Below, piece after piece: positions 52,887 through 64,000 of a stretch of DNA of 64,000 nucleotides. The translations under genes were made by a program, and so were the position numbers. The stretch is taken from NCBI RefSeq assembly GCF_002003265.1, contig NZ_CP019687.1, positions 2,948,501 to 3,012,500 of the forward strand, written 5' to 3'. The stretch comes from Paenibacillus larvae subsp. larvae. Its GTDB lineage: Bacteria; Bacillota; Bacilli; Paenibacillales; NBRC-103111. The notes under the pieces were generated by a model. It saw nothing but the letters and a program-made list of their open reading frames with translations. It had not been told where the DNA came from and did no database searches. How positions within the stretch are numbered: the first letter of the stretch is position 1; each line of letters opens with the position of its first letter.

Positions 52887-53630
52887 TTACATGGATGATT
52901 CGGATTTAGCCGTATCGTCCATCTTTTTGTTGCGGCGGTTTTTCTTTTTTAATCTTGTGATGGACCGGTCAACGTTTTTTTTTAAGCCATACAGGGCATA
53001 AGCCAAAAGCACCACAAGAATCATTTTAGAGATATATTGCGGATACTGAATTCCGATAATTGCGGCCACAGCTATAATGATAGGTGAAATCCAAATAGCT
53101 GCCTTCGGCAATCCCGCCTTTTTAAAATTAGGATATTTCACGTTGCTGACCATCAAATATGAAAGAAGTAATGTACCCAGAACCAGGATATACGCATGCA
53201 AGTCATTATGAAACAGGGCAAGCGTACAGAGGATTCCTCCTGCAGCCGGGATAGGCAAACCGATAAAATAGCCCGGAATCCCTGCTATTACATTAAATCT
53301 CGCCAAACGGATAGCTCCGCAAATAGGGAAAATAGCGGTCACAATCCAAGCCGTAGCTGCATTCAATTCAGTAAAAGCAGTCACATACATAATAAAAGCC
53401 GGAGCCATACCAAACGATATCACATCAGACAAAGAGTCAAGTTCTTTACCAAATTCACTTTGCGCATTCAGCGCCCGTGCTACACGACCATCCAGTCCGT
53501 CGAGCAGCATCGCTATGATAACCAGGATGGCTGCATACTCCGGCATCTCATTAAAAACCAGAATGATCGAGATGATTCCAAGAAATAAGTTTCCGATTGT
53601 AAATACACTGGGCAAAGATTTTGTAAACAT
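52887..53630 (-). CDS. pssA: CDP-diacylglycerol-serine O-phosphatidyltransferase
   Basis: This 247-residue membrane enzyme makes phosphatidylserine from CDP-diacylglycerol and serine, the route to phosphatidylethanolamine. The CDP-alcohol phosphotransferase motif is DGLDGRVARALNAQ...GKELDSLSD (about 42-66), followed by several transmembrane helices. It is longer than the roughly 177-residue B. subtilis protein and ends in a basic tail (RSITRLKKKNRRNKK). It sits between disA and yacL, where B. subtilis has no such gene. ATG 53630 follows AGGTGG. Confidence 0.9.
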   Translation of the reverse strand: MFTKSLPSVFTIGNLFLGIISIILVFNEMPEYAAILVIIAMLLDGLDGRVARALNAQSEFGKELDSLSDVISFGMAPAFIMYVTAFTELNAATAWIVTAIFPICGAIRLARFNVIAGIPGYFIGLPIPAAGGILCTLALFHNDLHAYILVLGTLLLSYLMVSNVKYPNFKKAGLPKAAIWISPIIIAVAAIIGIQYPQYISKMILVVLLAYALYGLKKNVDRSITRLKKKNRRNKKMDDTAKSESSM

Positions 53631-53701
53631 ATATTTAGTCCACCTCTAAGGTATACTATACCCATTTTTTATAAATGCATTACTTATTAATTGTATGCAA
53701 T

Positions 53702-54781
53702 TTAAATATGTCTGTCAATCAATACTTGCTCTTGAATGCGGCGAAGTCCTTCTTTTATAGCCCGCGCACGCACCTCTCCGATGCCATCCACTTCATCCAG
53801 CTCTTCAATCGTAGCCGTCATAACATGGGGAAGACATTCAAATTGCTCTACCAAATTTCCGATGATAATGGACGGAAGTCTAGGAATTTTATTTAATACC
53901 CGGAAGCCTCGTGGAGATACAGGTTCTTCAGAAATGGAACTGGTATGGGGAAAACCAAGCAGCCGTATAATATGATGCGGATCGAGCAGTTCATCGGAAG
54001 ACAAGCGTTTAAGCCCATTTAATACATCTTTGACTTTCTCGTCACTTGGTTCACGGATATAATCTTTAATCAAAAGTCGGACTTCAAGTTCAGTATTTCC
54101 AACCAGTTCTTCCAGCTGCATGCTGATCAGGCGTCCTTCCGTACCCAGCTCATTAATATAACGGTTGATTTCTGTCTTAATCCGAAGTACCATTTCTACA
54201 CGCTGAATCACGTGAGTAACATCATGCAAAGTAACCATTTCTTCGAATTCAGATGCCCCCAGGTTAATTAAAGACTGGTCCAGTTCCGTTCGGTATCGTT
54301 CCATCGTCTGAATCGCTTGATTGGCCTTCGTTAGAATGACACCGATATCTTTCAGTGAATATCTTAATGTTCCCTGATAAAGCGTGATAATATTTCGTCT
54401 CTGTGAAATGGATACAACCAGTTTGCCGGTTTGTCGTGCTACCCTTTCGGCAGTGCGGTGCCGGATCCCCGTTTCGGAAGAGCTGATTGTCGGGTCTGGA
54501 ATCAGCTGAGTATTGGCATACAGGATCCGTTTGCCATCTTCACTTAAAATAATGGCCCCGTCCATTTTGGCCAGCTCGTATAGATAGTTCGGCGAAAATT
54601 CACAGTCTATAGAGAATCCGCCGTCCACAATTTCCATCACTTCCGGACTATAACCAACTACGATCAGGGCCCCTGTTTTGGCCCTTAACACATTCTCCAG
54701 CCCATCACGGAAAGGGGTGCCAGGGGCAACCAATTGCAGGAGCTGGCTCATGATATCTTTTTTGTTGTCTTCTTTCGTCAT
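53702..54781 (-). CDS. disA: Diadenylate cyclase and DNA-scanning protein DisA
   Basis: This 359-residue protein makes cyclic di-AMP from two ATP and pauses at branched DNA to signal damage. It has the DAC domain (about 10-145) with DGA and GIRHRTAER, a helical linker, and a C-terminal helix-hairpin-helix domain ([19 protein letters not shown]). It starts 32 nt after radA, whose product regulates it. Its product is the ligand of the riboswitch at 7843-8010. Confidence 0.96.
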   Translation of the reverse strand: MTKEDNKKDIMSQLLQLVAPGTPFRDGLENVLRAKTGALIVVGYSPEVMEIVDGGFSIDCEFSPNYLYELAKMDGAIILSEDGKRILYANTQLIPDPTISSSETGIRHRTAERVARQTGKLVVSISQRRNIITLYQGTLRYSLKDIGVILTKANQAIQTMERYRTELDQSLINLGASEFEEMVTLHDVTHVIQRVEMVLRIKTEINRYINELGTEGRLISMQLEELVGNTELEVRLLIKDYIREPSDEKVKDVLNGLKRLSSDELLDPHHIIRLLGFPHTSSISEEPVSPRGFRVLNKIPRLPSIIIGNLVEQFECLPHVMTATIEELDEVDGIGEVRARAIKEGLRRIQEQVLIDRHI

Positions 54782-54813
54782 GTTTATCCTCCCGAAGGCA
54801 TATGGCTCTTGTT

Positions 54814-56183
54814 TTAGCCTAGTGTAATGGCTAATGCTTCATCTACCGTGTTAACCCCTATCACTTCAATCCCGCGTGGTGGTGTGAATCCTTTAAGACT
54901 TTTTTCGGGCATAATGACACGTTTAAATCCAAGCTTCTGGGCTTCGTTGACCCGCTGCTCTACCCGGGAGACTCCCCTTACTTCGCCGGTAAGCCCTACC
55001 TCACCAAAAACAACATCAAAAGGCTGGGTAGCTTGTTCTTTGAAGCTGGATGCAATACTGATAGCCGCGGCCAGATCTACCGCAGGTTCATCGAGTCTAA
55101 CTCCGCCTGCGACATTCAAATAAGCATCCTGATTTTGTAAAAATAATCCTACTCTTTTCTCCAAAACGGCAATGATTAAAGATAAGCGATTATAATCTAT
55201 ACCTGTAGCCATCCTTCTTGGAGAAGGAAAGTTGGTCATTGAGACCAACGCCTGAATCTCAACCAATACGGGTCGTGTCCCCTCCATACTGGCGACTACC
55301 GTGGAACCTGCAACCCCCAGAGGCCTCTCTGACAAAAACAGCTCGGAAGGATTATGAACTTCAGTCAAACCGGTTTCCTGCATTTCAAAAATACCGATTT
55401 CATTAGTTGAGCCAAAACGGTTTTTGACAGCCCGAAGAACGCGGTAAGAATGATGTCGCTCTCCCTCGAAATAAAGGACACAATCAACCATATGCTCCAG
55501 CATTCTTGGTCCGGCAATGGCCCCTTCTTTGGTGACATGGCCTACCAGTACAGTAGCAATTCCTTTCGTTTTGGCAATTCTCATGAAATGCCCTGTACAT
55601 TCCCTGACCTGGGATACAGTACCTGGAGCAGAAGTAACAGAAGGATGGTATACCGTCTGAATGGAATCGATAACCATAAAATCAGGTTCTACTTCCCGAA
55701 TTGCCTCCTCAATGGATTCCAGATTCGTCTCGCAGAGGACATAAAGCAATCGTGACATAGCATTTAAACGGTCCGCCCGCAGCCTTGTCTGTTTCACCGA
55801 TTCCTCTCCGGATATATATAAAACCTTCTGGCCGGATTTTGCTAAAGAATAAGAAGTTTGAAGAAGAAGAGTGGACTTTCCTATTCCTGGATCCCCTCCG
55901 ACTAATATAAGGGACCCGGGAACGAACCCTCCCCCAATACCCTGTTGAGTTCTCTGTTCTCTGTAATTACCCTAGGCTCCGGGCTGCTTTCTATATTTAT
56001 GATTGGTTGTGGTTTTTCTTTCGTTTGAAACAAGGATGAATCCATTCCTTGTGTCTTCATAATTTTTTGTATTTCCTCGACAAATGTATTCCAAGCTCCG
56101 CAGTCCGGACATTTTCCCAGCCATTTAATCGATTCGTACCCACAATCCTGACAATAAAACTTAGTCTTCTGTTTACCCATCAT
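54814..56183 (-). pseudogene. radA: radA (DNA repair ATPase RadA), frameshifted in this sequence
   Basis: The N-terminal zinc finger (YCQDCGYESIKWLGKCPDCGAW) and first linker are in one frame. The KOW-like segment, RecA-type ATPase and Lon-like C-terminal domain are in another. The break is in a five-G run at 55931-55935; six bases would restore [12 protein letters not shown], and the Walker [10 protein letters not shown] then reads through. The total length then matches a normal RadA of about 457 residues. RadA drives branch migration in recombination and restrains DisA. Start at ATG 56183 with AGAAGGG upstream. One missing base is probably a sequencing error, otherwise a null allele. Confidence 0.9.
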
Positions 56184-56355
56184 TCTTTCCCTTCTATTTT
56201 CGACAGACAAAGGTAATTATTTACCTATGTGTACCATTCAAAGTTTACCATTTTTAAAGAGGCTATGAAAGACCTGAACTTAAAGAAAAAAGCATTTTGC
56301 ATCTATTTTGATAGCATGCAAAATGCTTTTAAGGTATTTATTATTTTTTCCTTAA

Positions 56356-58806
56356 TTATTGATTTGCAGTTTCTGTTTCTTTTTCATTGTGCAAAACAAC
56401 AAGTTCTCCACCCTGCTCATCAATTGTAAGCGAATCACCTTTGTTAATGTTACCTTTAAGCAGTTCCTCTGACAGACGGTCCTCGATGTGCTTTTGAATT
56501 GCACGACGAAGAGGTCTGGCTCCATAAGTGGGATCGAATCCTTCTTTGGCAAGGAACTTAACTGCTCTATCGGTCAGACCGAAGTCTACATCTTGTTCTT
56601 TCAGGCGTTTTCTTAAATCTTCGGCCATTAGAGTGACGATTTGCGCAATGTGTTTTTCATCCAAAGAGTGGAACACGATGATTTCGTCAATTCTGTTCAG
56701 GAATTCCGGGCGGAAACTTTTCTTCAGCTCATCCATAACTTTATCTTTCATGTAGTTGTAGTCTTTTTCCGCATCTGCAACTACAGTAAAGCCCAGTGTA
56801 GAGCTTTTCTTAATAGTTTCTGCGCCAACGTTTGATGTCATAATGATCAGCGTATTGCGGAAATCGACAGTACGGCCTTTGGAGTCGGTCAAGCGTCCGT
56901 CTTCCAGTACTTGCAGGAGGATATTGAACACTTCCGGATGAGCTTTCTCAATCTCATCGAGCAGGACGACAGAGTAAGGTTTGCGGCGGACTTTTTCCGT
57001 CAATTGGCCGCCTTCTTCATAACCTACATATCCCGGAGGAGCACCTACCAAACGGGAGGTGGAATGCTTCTCCATATATTCGGACATATCAATCCGGATC
57101 ACTGCATTCTCATCACCGAACAAAGACTCAGCAAGGGCCCGTGCCAGCTCAGTTTTACCTACCCCTGTAGGGCCGAGGAAAATAAAGGAGCCCATCGGAC
57201 GCTTTGGATCTTTAAGTCCTGCTCTGGCCCTGCGGATAGCCCTGCTGACGGCTTTTACAGCTTCTTCTTGACCGATGACCCGGCTATGAAGAATGCTTTC
57301 CATCTTGAGCAAGCGCTCCGTTTCTTCTTCTGCAAGCTTACGGACCGGTATTCCTGTCCAGCTGGCTACAACTTCGGCAATATCCTCGGCTGTTACTTCG
57401 GTATCCATGCTTCCTTGCTTTTGCTTCCATTCATTTTTTGTGCTTTCCAGCTCTTCTCTTAATTTCTGTTCCGTATCCCTTAAAGAAGCCGCTTTTTCAA
57501 ATTCCTGACTTTGTACAGCTGAATCTTTTTCCCTGCGGATCTCTTCCAGTTTATGCTCCAGTTCTTTGAGGCTTGGCGGTACAGTATAGGAACGAAGCCT
57601 TACTTTTGAACTGGCCTCATCGATCAAGTCAATCGCTTTATCGGGAAGGAAACGGTCTGTAATGTAGCGGTCGGACAATTTAACAGCTTCCTCTATAGAT
57701 TCATCTGTAATTTTCACACGATGGTGAGCCTCATAACGGTCACGCAATCCGTGCAGAATTTGGATAGCATCTTCTACAGATGGTTGGTCAACCGTAATCG
57801 GCTGAAATCTTCTTTCCAAAGCAGCGTCTTTTTCAATATATTTGCGATACTCATCGAGTGTGGTCGCACCGATGCACTGCAGTTCACCACGGGCAAGTGC
57901 AGGTTTCAGAATATTGGAAGCATCGATAGCACCTTCCGCTCCACCTGCACCGATCAATGTGTGCAGCTCGTCAATAAAAAGAACGATGTTTCCGGCTTGA
58001 CGAATTTCATCCATGATTTTCTTAAGCCGGTCTTCAAATTCACCCCGGTATTTTGTTCCCGCAACTACAGAACCCATATCCAGGGTCATCACACGTTTAT
58101 TTTTTAATGTTTCCGGGATCTCATTATTTATAATACGCTGAGCGAGTCCTTCCGCAATGGCTGTTTTACCGACCCCTGGTTCCCCAATCAGAACCGGGTT
58201 ATTTTTTGTACGGCGACTCAACACCTGAATGACTCTTTCAATTTCTTTACTTCGCCCGATAACCGGGTCCAAATTGCCTTCCCGGGCGATTGCGGTTAAA
58301 TCCCGTGCCAGACTATCCAGCGTTGGTGTATTGGCATGATTGCCTGCTCCGCTGCTGCTGGAGGTCACCTCACTGCTGCCGAGGAGTTGAAGTACTTGCT
58401 GTCGGGCTTTGTTCAAGCTGATGCCCAGATTGTTTAATACCCGTGCTGCTACACCTTCGCCTTCACGGATTAATCCAAGCAGAATATGTTCGGTTCCTAC
58501 ATACGTATGACCAAGTTTTCTGGCTTCGTCCATCGAAAGTTCAATGACCTTTTTAGCTCTGGGTGTGTAAGCAGGATTCGTCGGCTGCTCTTGACCGCGG
58601 CCAATAAGAGACTCTACTTCATCCTGAATTTTTTCCAGACTCAATCCCAAAGCAACCAATGCTTTTGCGGCAATGCCTTCCCCTTCACGGATTAGCCCAA
58701 GTAGGATATGCTCCGTTCCAATATTGTTATGTCCTAGACGCAGGGCTTCTTCCTGAGATAGGGATAATACTTTTTGAGCTCGTTCAGTAAATCTTCCAAA
58801 CATCAT
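56356..58806 (-). CDS. clpC: AAA+ unfoldase ClpC
   Basis: This 816-residue HSP100 protein has an N-domain of two repeats (about 1-150), AAA-1 with [14 protein letters not shown], a middle UVR-like coiled coil ([18 protein letters not shown]) that binds MecA/McsB, and AAA-2 with [16 protein letters not shown]. It feeds arginine-phosphorylated and adaptor-bound proteins to ClpP. ATG 58806 follows GGAGGTG at 9 nt. It is the fourth gene of the ctsR operon. Confidence 0.97.
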   Translation of the reverse strand: MMFGRFTERAQKVLSLSQEEALRLGHNNIGTEHILLGLIREGEGIAAKALVALGLSLEKIQDEVESLIGRGQEQPTNPAYTPRAKKVIELSMDEARKLGHTYVGTEHILLGLIREGEGVAARVLNNLGISLNKARQQVLQLLGSSEVTSSSSGAGNHANTPTLDSLARDLTAIAREGNLDPVIGRSKEIERVIQVLSRRTKNNPVLIGEPGVGKTAIAEGLAQRIINNEIPETLKNKRVMTLDMGSVVAGTKYRGEFEDRLKKIMDEIRQAGNIVLFIDELHTLIGAGGAEGAIDASNILKPALARGELQCIGATTLDEYRKYIEKDAALERRFQPITVDQPSVEDAIQILHGLRDRYEAHHRVKITDESIEEAVKLSDRYITDRFLPDKAIDLIDEASSKVRLRSYTVPPSLKELEHKLEEIRREKDSAVQSQEFEKAASLRDTEQKLREELESTKNEWKQKQGSMDTEVTAEDIAEVVASWTGIPVRKLAEEETERLLKMESILHSRVIGQEEAVKAVSRAIRRARAGLKDPKRPMGSFIFLGPTGVGKTELARALAESLFGDENAVIRIDMSEYMEKHSTSRLVGAPPGYVGYEEGGQLTEKVRRKPYSVVLLDEIEKAHPEVFNILLQVLEDGRLTDSKGRTVDFRNTLIIMTSNVGAETIKKSSTLGFTVVADAEKDYNYMKDKVMDELKKSFRPEFLNRIDEIIVFHSLDEKHIAQIVTLMAEDLRKRLKEQDVDFGLTDRAVKFLAKEGFDPTYGARPLRRAIQKHIEDRLSEELLKGNINKGDSLTIDEQGGELVVLHNEKETETANQ

Positions 58807-58862
58807 AATTCTTTGCACCTCCAAATAAAAAATATGGTTAGCATCGATTCCATTAAAGTGAA

Positions 58863-59933
58863 TTACACTTGTGCTGCTCTGCTGAATCGTTCCCTGATAA
58901 TTTTGGCTCTTCGTACATCTCTTTCTTCAGCATTCAATAGCTTGCCTGCGTCCTCTTGTAAAAAGCCAGGCTGTGTGATTACAAGCAATTCGTTAAGAAC
59001 TTTAGAAGGTATCTTCTGAATTAAGTCCAAATCTATTCCAAGGCGGACATCCGATAAACGTTGGGCAGCTTCTTTAGAATCCATTATAACCGCGTGCGTT
59101 AATATACCCAGAGAACGATTGATACGGTCCGCTATTTTTAGTTTGGAATCTTGTATCAATTTAGCTCTTGCGGCACGCTCATGTTCAATAATTTGTCTGG
59201 CTACACTGTACAGATTTTCAATGATATCTGTCTCGGATTGCCCTAATGTAATCTGGTTTGATATTTGGAACAAGTTCCCTAACGCCTCACTGCCTTCTCC
59301 GTATAACCCTCTTACGGTAACCCCGATTTGAGTTACAGCCGAAAGAATTCGGTTAATCTGTTGGGTTAAAACCAAGGCAGGCAAATGCATCATAACGGAA
59401 GCTCGGATACCGGTCCCCACATTGGTTGGGCAACTGGTCAAATATCCTCTTTTTTCGTCAAAGCCATAATTTAAATGGGCCTCAAAAATGTCATCTAACT
59501 GATCTGCCAAATCCCAGGCTTCCCTGATCTGAAAACCCGGGTATAAACACTGTATACGTAAATGGTCCTCTTCGTTCACCATGATACTGATGGACCCGTT
59601 ATCATTAATAATGACTGCCCCGTTCCGGGATTCATTAGCCAAACCAGGACTTATTAAATGCTTCTCAACCAGCACTTTTTTCTCAAGTTCACTCATATCT
59701 CCTAACGAAACAAGCGTGAAGTGGCTGATCGTTTTTAAATCTTCATTGTTAAGCACATTTGCTACCTGGTCCAGCACTTCTTTGGACTGTTGATTTGTGG
59801 CGAGCATCGGATAAGGATAATCCTTAAGATTCCTGGCTACGCGTATTCGGCTGCTGATGACGATATCAGAATCTGGGCCGTCACCGTTCATCCATTCACT
59901 GATTGCATCTTTAACGAAACGTTCGTGGTTCAT
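58863..59933 (-). CDS. mcsB: Protein-arginine kinase McsB
   Basis: This 356-residue phosphagen-kinase-like enzyme marks proteins with phospho-arginine for ClpCP. It has [16 protein letters not shown] near the N-terminus and the nucleotide-loop region [21 protein letters not shown] 59933 ([15 protein letters not shown]) follows GGAGGTGG; 21 in-frame codons upstream are not family-like. It also helps inactivate CtsR. Confidence 0.96.
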   Translation of the reverse strand: MNHERFVKDAISEWMNGDGPDSDIVISSRIRVARNLKDYPYPMLATNQQSKEVLDQVANVLNNEDLKTISHFTLVSLGDMSELEKKVLVEKHLISPGLANESRNGAVIINDNGSISIMVNEEDHLRIQCLYPGFQIREAWDLADQLDDIFEAHLNYGFDEKRGYLTSCPTNVGTGIRASVMMHLPALVLTQQINRILSAVTQIGVTVRGLYGEGSEALGNLFQISNQITLGQSETDIIENLYSVARQIIEHERAARAKLIQDSKLKIADRINRSLGILTHAVIMDSKEAAQRLSDVRLGIDLDLIQKIPSKVLNELLVITQPGFLQEDAGKLLNAEERDVRRAKIIRERFSRAAQV

Positions 59934-59985
59934 GGACACCCCACCTCCAATAACCTGTTTCTTCAAATCCCTTCGAATACAAATT

Positions 59986-60510
59986 TTATCCTCCACTGGT
60001 CAGTTTGCGCTCAAGTTCACGAATTTTATCTCTTAGCTGAGCGGCCTTCTCGAACTCTTCATGCTCAATGCTTCTTTGCATTTGTGCCTTCAGCTCATCA
60101 ATTTCACGGCGCTGCTGAAGCTGTCCTCCTGCCCGTCTAGGAATTTTACCGCTATGAGCGGTATTTCCATGGACACGGCGGAAAAGCGGATCTAATTTGT
60201 CTTCAAAATAGTGATAGCATTGTCCGCACCCAAACCTGCCCAACTTGCTGAACTGGGAGTAGGTTAAGCCGCAGTTTTCACATCTCAAGGATGCCGGGGA
60301 CTGGGAAGAAACAGAGCCGTTAGATGTCTGATCAAAGTCTAATAGGCCTGAAAGCAGATTATGAATAGAAAAACCCCCGGCCGTTCCCGGAATCAGTTCC
60401 CCTTTTTCTCTGGCACAGGATTCACATATGTGAAATTCCGTTTTTTCGCCGTTTACAATTTTGGTAAAATGCAAAGTGGCTGGTCTTTTGCCGCAATCTT
60501 GGCATTGCAT
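59986..60510 (-). CDS. mcsA: McsA, zinc-finger activator of McsB
   Basis: This 174-residue protein has four CxxC pairs (CQDC, CESC, CENC, CGQC) forming two zinc sites and a C-terminal UVR motif (EIDELKAQMQRSIEHEEFEKA). It binds and activates McsB. ATG 60510 follows GGAGGGG. It lies 13 nt after ctsR. Confidence 0.95.
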   Translation of the reverse strand: MQCQDCGKRPATLHFTKIVNGEKTEFHICESCAREKGELIPGTAGGFSIHNLLSGLLDFDQTSNGSVSSQSPASLRCENCGLTYSQFSKLGRFGCGQCYHYFEDKLDPLFRRVHGNTAHSGKIPRRAGGQLQQRREIDELKAQMQRSIEHEEFEKAAQLRDKIRELERKLTSGG

Positions 60511-60523
60511 GGTTTACCCCTCC

Positions 60524-60985
60524 TTATCTCGATAGCAAGGATATTAGCATCGCCTTTAAAATCTTAGCCCGTATTTCATCCCGAAGTGGCAGCTTAAACT
60601 GCAAAACATCCCGGGATATGGCAGCGCGAATGAGCTTTGCTTCACGTGCGGTTAAGAATTCGCCTTCCTCTAAGCGGTAAATCAATCCTTCCGATGTTGA
60701 CTGGTCAATACTCTGGTTAATTGTCGTTAAAATATAATCCAAAATAGACCCATGTGAATTCAACTCAATCTTTTGAATTCTGACATATCCGCCGCCCCCA
60801 CGTTTACTCTCAACTAAGTATCCCTTTTCTAAGGTGAATCGGGTACTAATGACATAATTGATTTGCGAAGGCACGCACTGAAACTGATCTGCCAGTTCAT
60901 TACGCTGAATTTCGATAGCTCCATTCGGGCTTTGCTGTAATATGTGTTTTAAGTAGTGTTCGATGATTTCAGATACATTTCTCAT
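60524..60985 (-). CDS. ctsR: Transcriptional repressor CtsR
   Basis: This 153-residue winged-helix heat-shock repressor begins MRNVSEIIEHYLKHIL, has a recognition helix region (CVPSQINYVISTRF) and the wing SKRGGGGYVRI. It represses clp genes until heat or McsB action. ATG 60985 follows GGAGG at 8 nt; TTG one codon earlier is possible. It is the first gene of its own operon, behind a CtsR site at 61016-61032. Confidence 0.96.
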   Translation of the reverse strand: MRNVSEIIEHYLKHILQQSPNGAIEIQRNELADQFQCVPSQINYVISTRFTLEKGYLVESKRGGGGYVRIQKIELNSHGSILDYILTTINQSIDQSTSEGLIYRLEEGEFLTAREAKLIRAAISRDVLQFKLPLRDEIRAKILKAMLISLLSR

Positions 60986-61015
60986 CAATTCATCCTCCGT
61001 AAGGATTTAATTGAC

Positions 61016-61032
61016 TTTGACTTTCTTTGACC
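61016..61032 (-). promoter_or_regulatory. CtsR operator
   Basis: On the minus strand GGTCAAA-GAA-AGTCAAA is a full match to the tandem-heptad CtsR box (RGTCAAANANRGTCAAA). A third TCAA follows. It lies just downstream of the -10 box, where bound CtsR would block transcription start. Confidence 0.93.
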
Positions 61033-61040
61033 TTAACTCA

Positions 61041-61069
61041 ATTATAATAGGTTTAGCTGAGTTATGCAA
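61041..61069 (-). promoter_or_regulatory. Sigma-A promoter of ctsR-mcsA-mcsB-clpC
   Basis: Minus-strand TTGCAT (61064-61069), 17-bp spacer and perfect TATAAT (61041-61046), with the CtsR box 8 nt downstream. Confidence 0.88.
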
Positions 61070-61140
61070 GGGATAGGTCTTGTTTTCTTCCTCATTTTTA
61101 TTCTTAACATTCTGAGCGAGTTTATTCCCCAAATCTAACA

Positions 61141-61169
61141 AAAAAAGCCTTATGGAATATGTCCATAAG
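61141..61169 (-). terminator. Intrinsic terminator of the rRNA operon
   Basis: The perfect 8-bp stem CTTATGGA/TCCATAAG (61149-61169) is followed on the minus strand by GGC and a T run. It lies about 70 nt past the 23S 3' end. Confidence 0.82.
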
Positions 61170-61239
61170 ACTTACTCATTTACTTTTACCCTGAAAACTA
61201 GCAGCGAAGCAAAGTGTACTTAGAACAGTTGTTTCTTTA

Positions 61240-64000
<2,761 letters not shown>

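Noticed and set aside
60986-61239. 5S rRNA expected downstream of 23S
   Set aside because: No 5S-like sequence; the interval holds the rrn terminator, the ctsR promoter and the CtsR box.

Overview
The window is a conserved housekeeping segment of a low-to-mid GC, endospore-forming Firmicute. The gene order matches the Bacillus rrn–ctsR–clpC–rpoBC–str–S10–spc–alpha region. Sporulation and germination genes (pdaB, gerD, cwlD, sigH), a KOW-domain protein between infA and map, and Paenibacillus-like RpoB, RpoC and SigH starts point to Paenibacillaceae, most likely Paenibacillus. The species cannot be fixed from this sequence alone. Nearly everything is on the minus strand, so transcription runs from right to left.

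Right to left: the 3' part of a 23S rRNA gene (61240-64000) ends in an rrn terminator with no 5S gene behind it. A CtsR-controlled stress operon follows (ctsR-mcsA-mcsB-clpC), then radA (frameshifted here), the c-di-AMP synthase disA, pssA, a small plus-strand gene of unknown function, yacL, ispD, ispF, gltX, a cysteine-type T-box, cysE, cysS, mrnC, rlmB, rae1 and sigH. Next are rpmG-secE-nusG, rplK-rplA, an L10 leader with rplJ-rplL, an RsmC-like methyltransferase, rpoB-rpoC, the str operon (L7Ae-like, rpsL, rpsG, fusA, tuf) and the S10/spc/alpha ribosomal protein operons through rplQ, truA, rplM and rpsI. Strong sigma-A type promoters with 17-bp spacers and intrinsic terminators mark most operon borders.

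Left of rpsI the conserved order is broken by an AT-rich stretch (about 6.1-8.46 kb). It carries an NlpC/P60 cell-wall hydrolase gene behind a c-di-AMP (ydaO-type) riboswitch. A decayed copy of the last 50 nt of rpsI lies at its far end, which suggests an old integration into the rpsI 3' end. Beyond it lie cysH-sat (sulfate assimilation) and the sporulation block cwlD, mrp, gerD (+), pdaB (+).

The most unusual structure is a two-copy, nested-palindrome repeat of about 120 bp (6455-6577 and 25729-25847). Its terminal arms differ between copies by compensatory changes. Two genes (the NlpC/P60 gene and radA) are each broken by one missing base in a G run, which may be sequencing error. No CRISPR array, complete insertion sequence or tRNA gene was seen.
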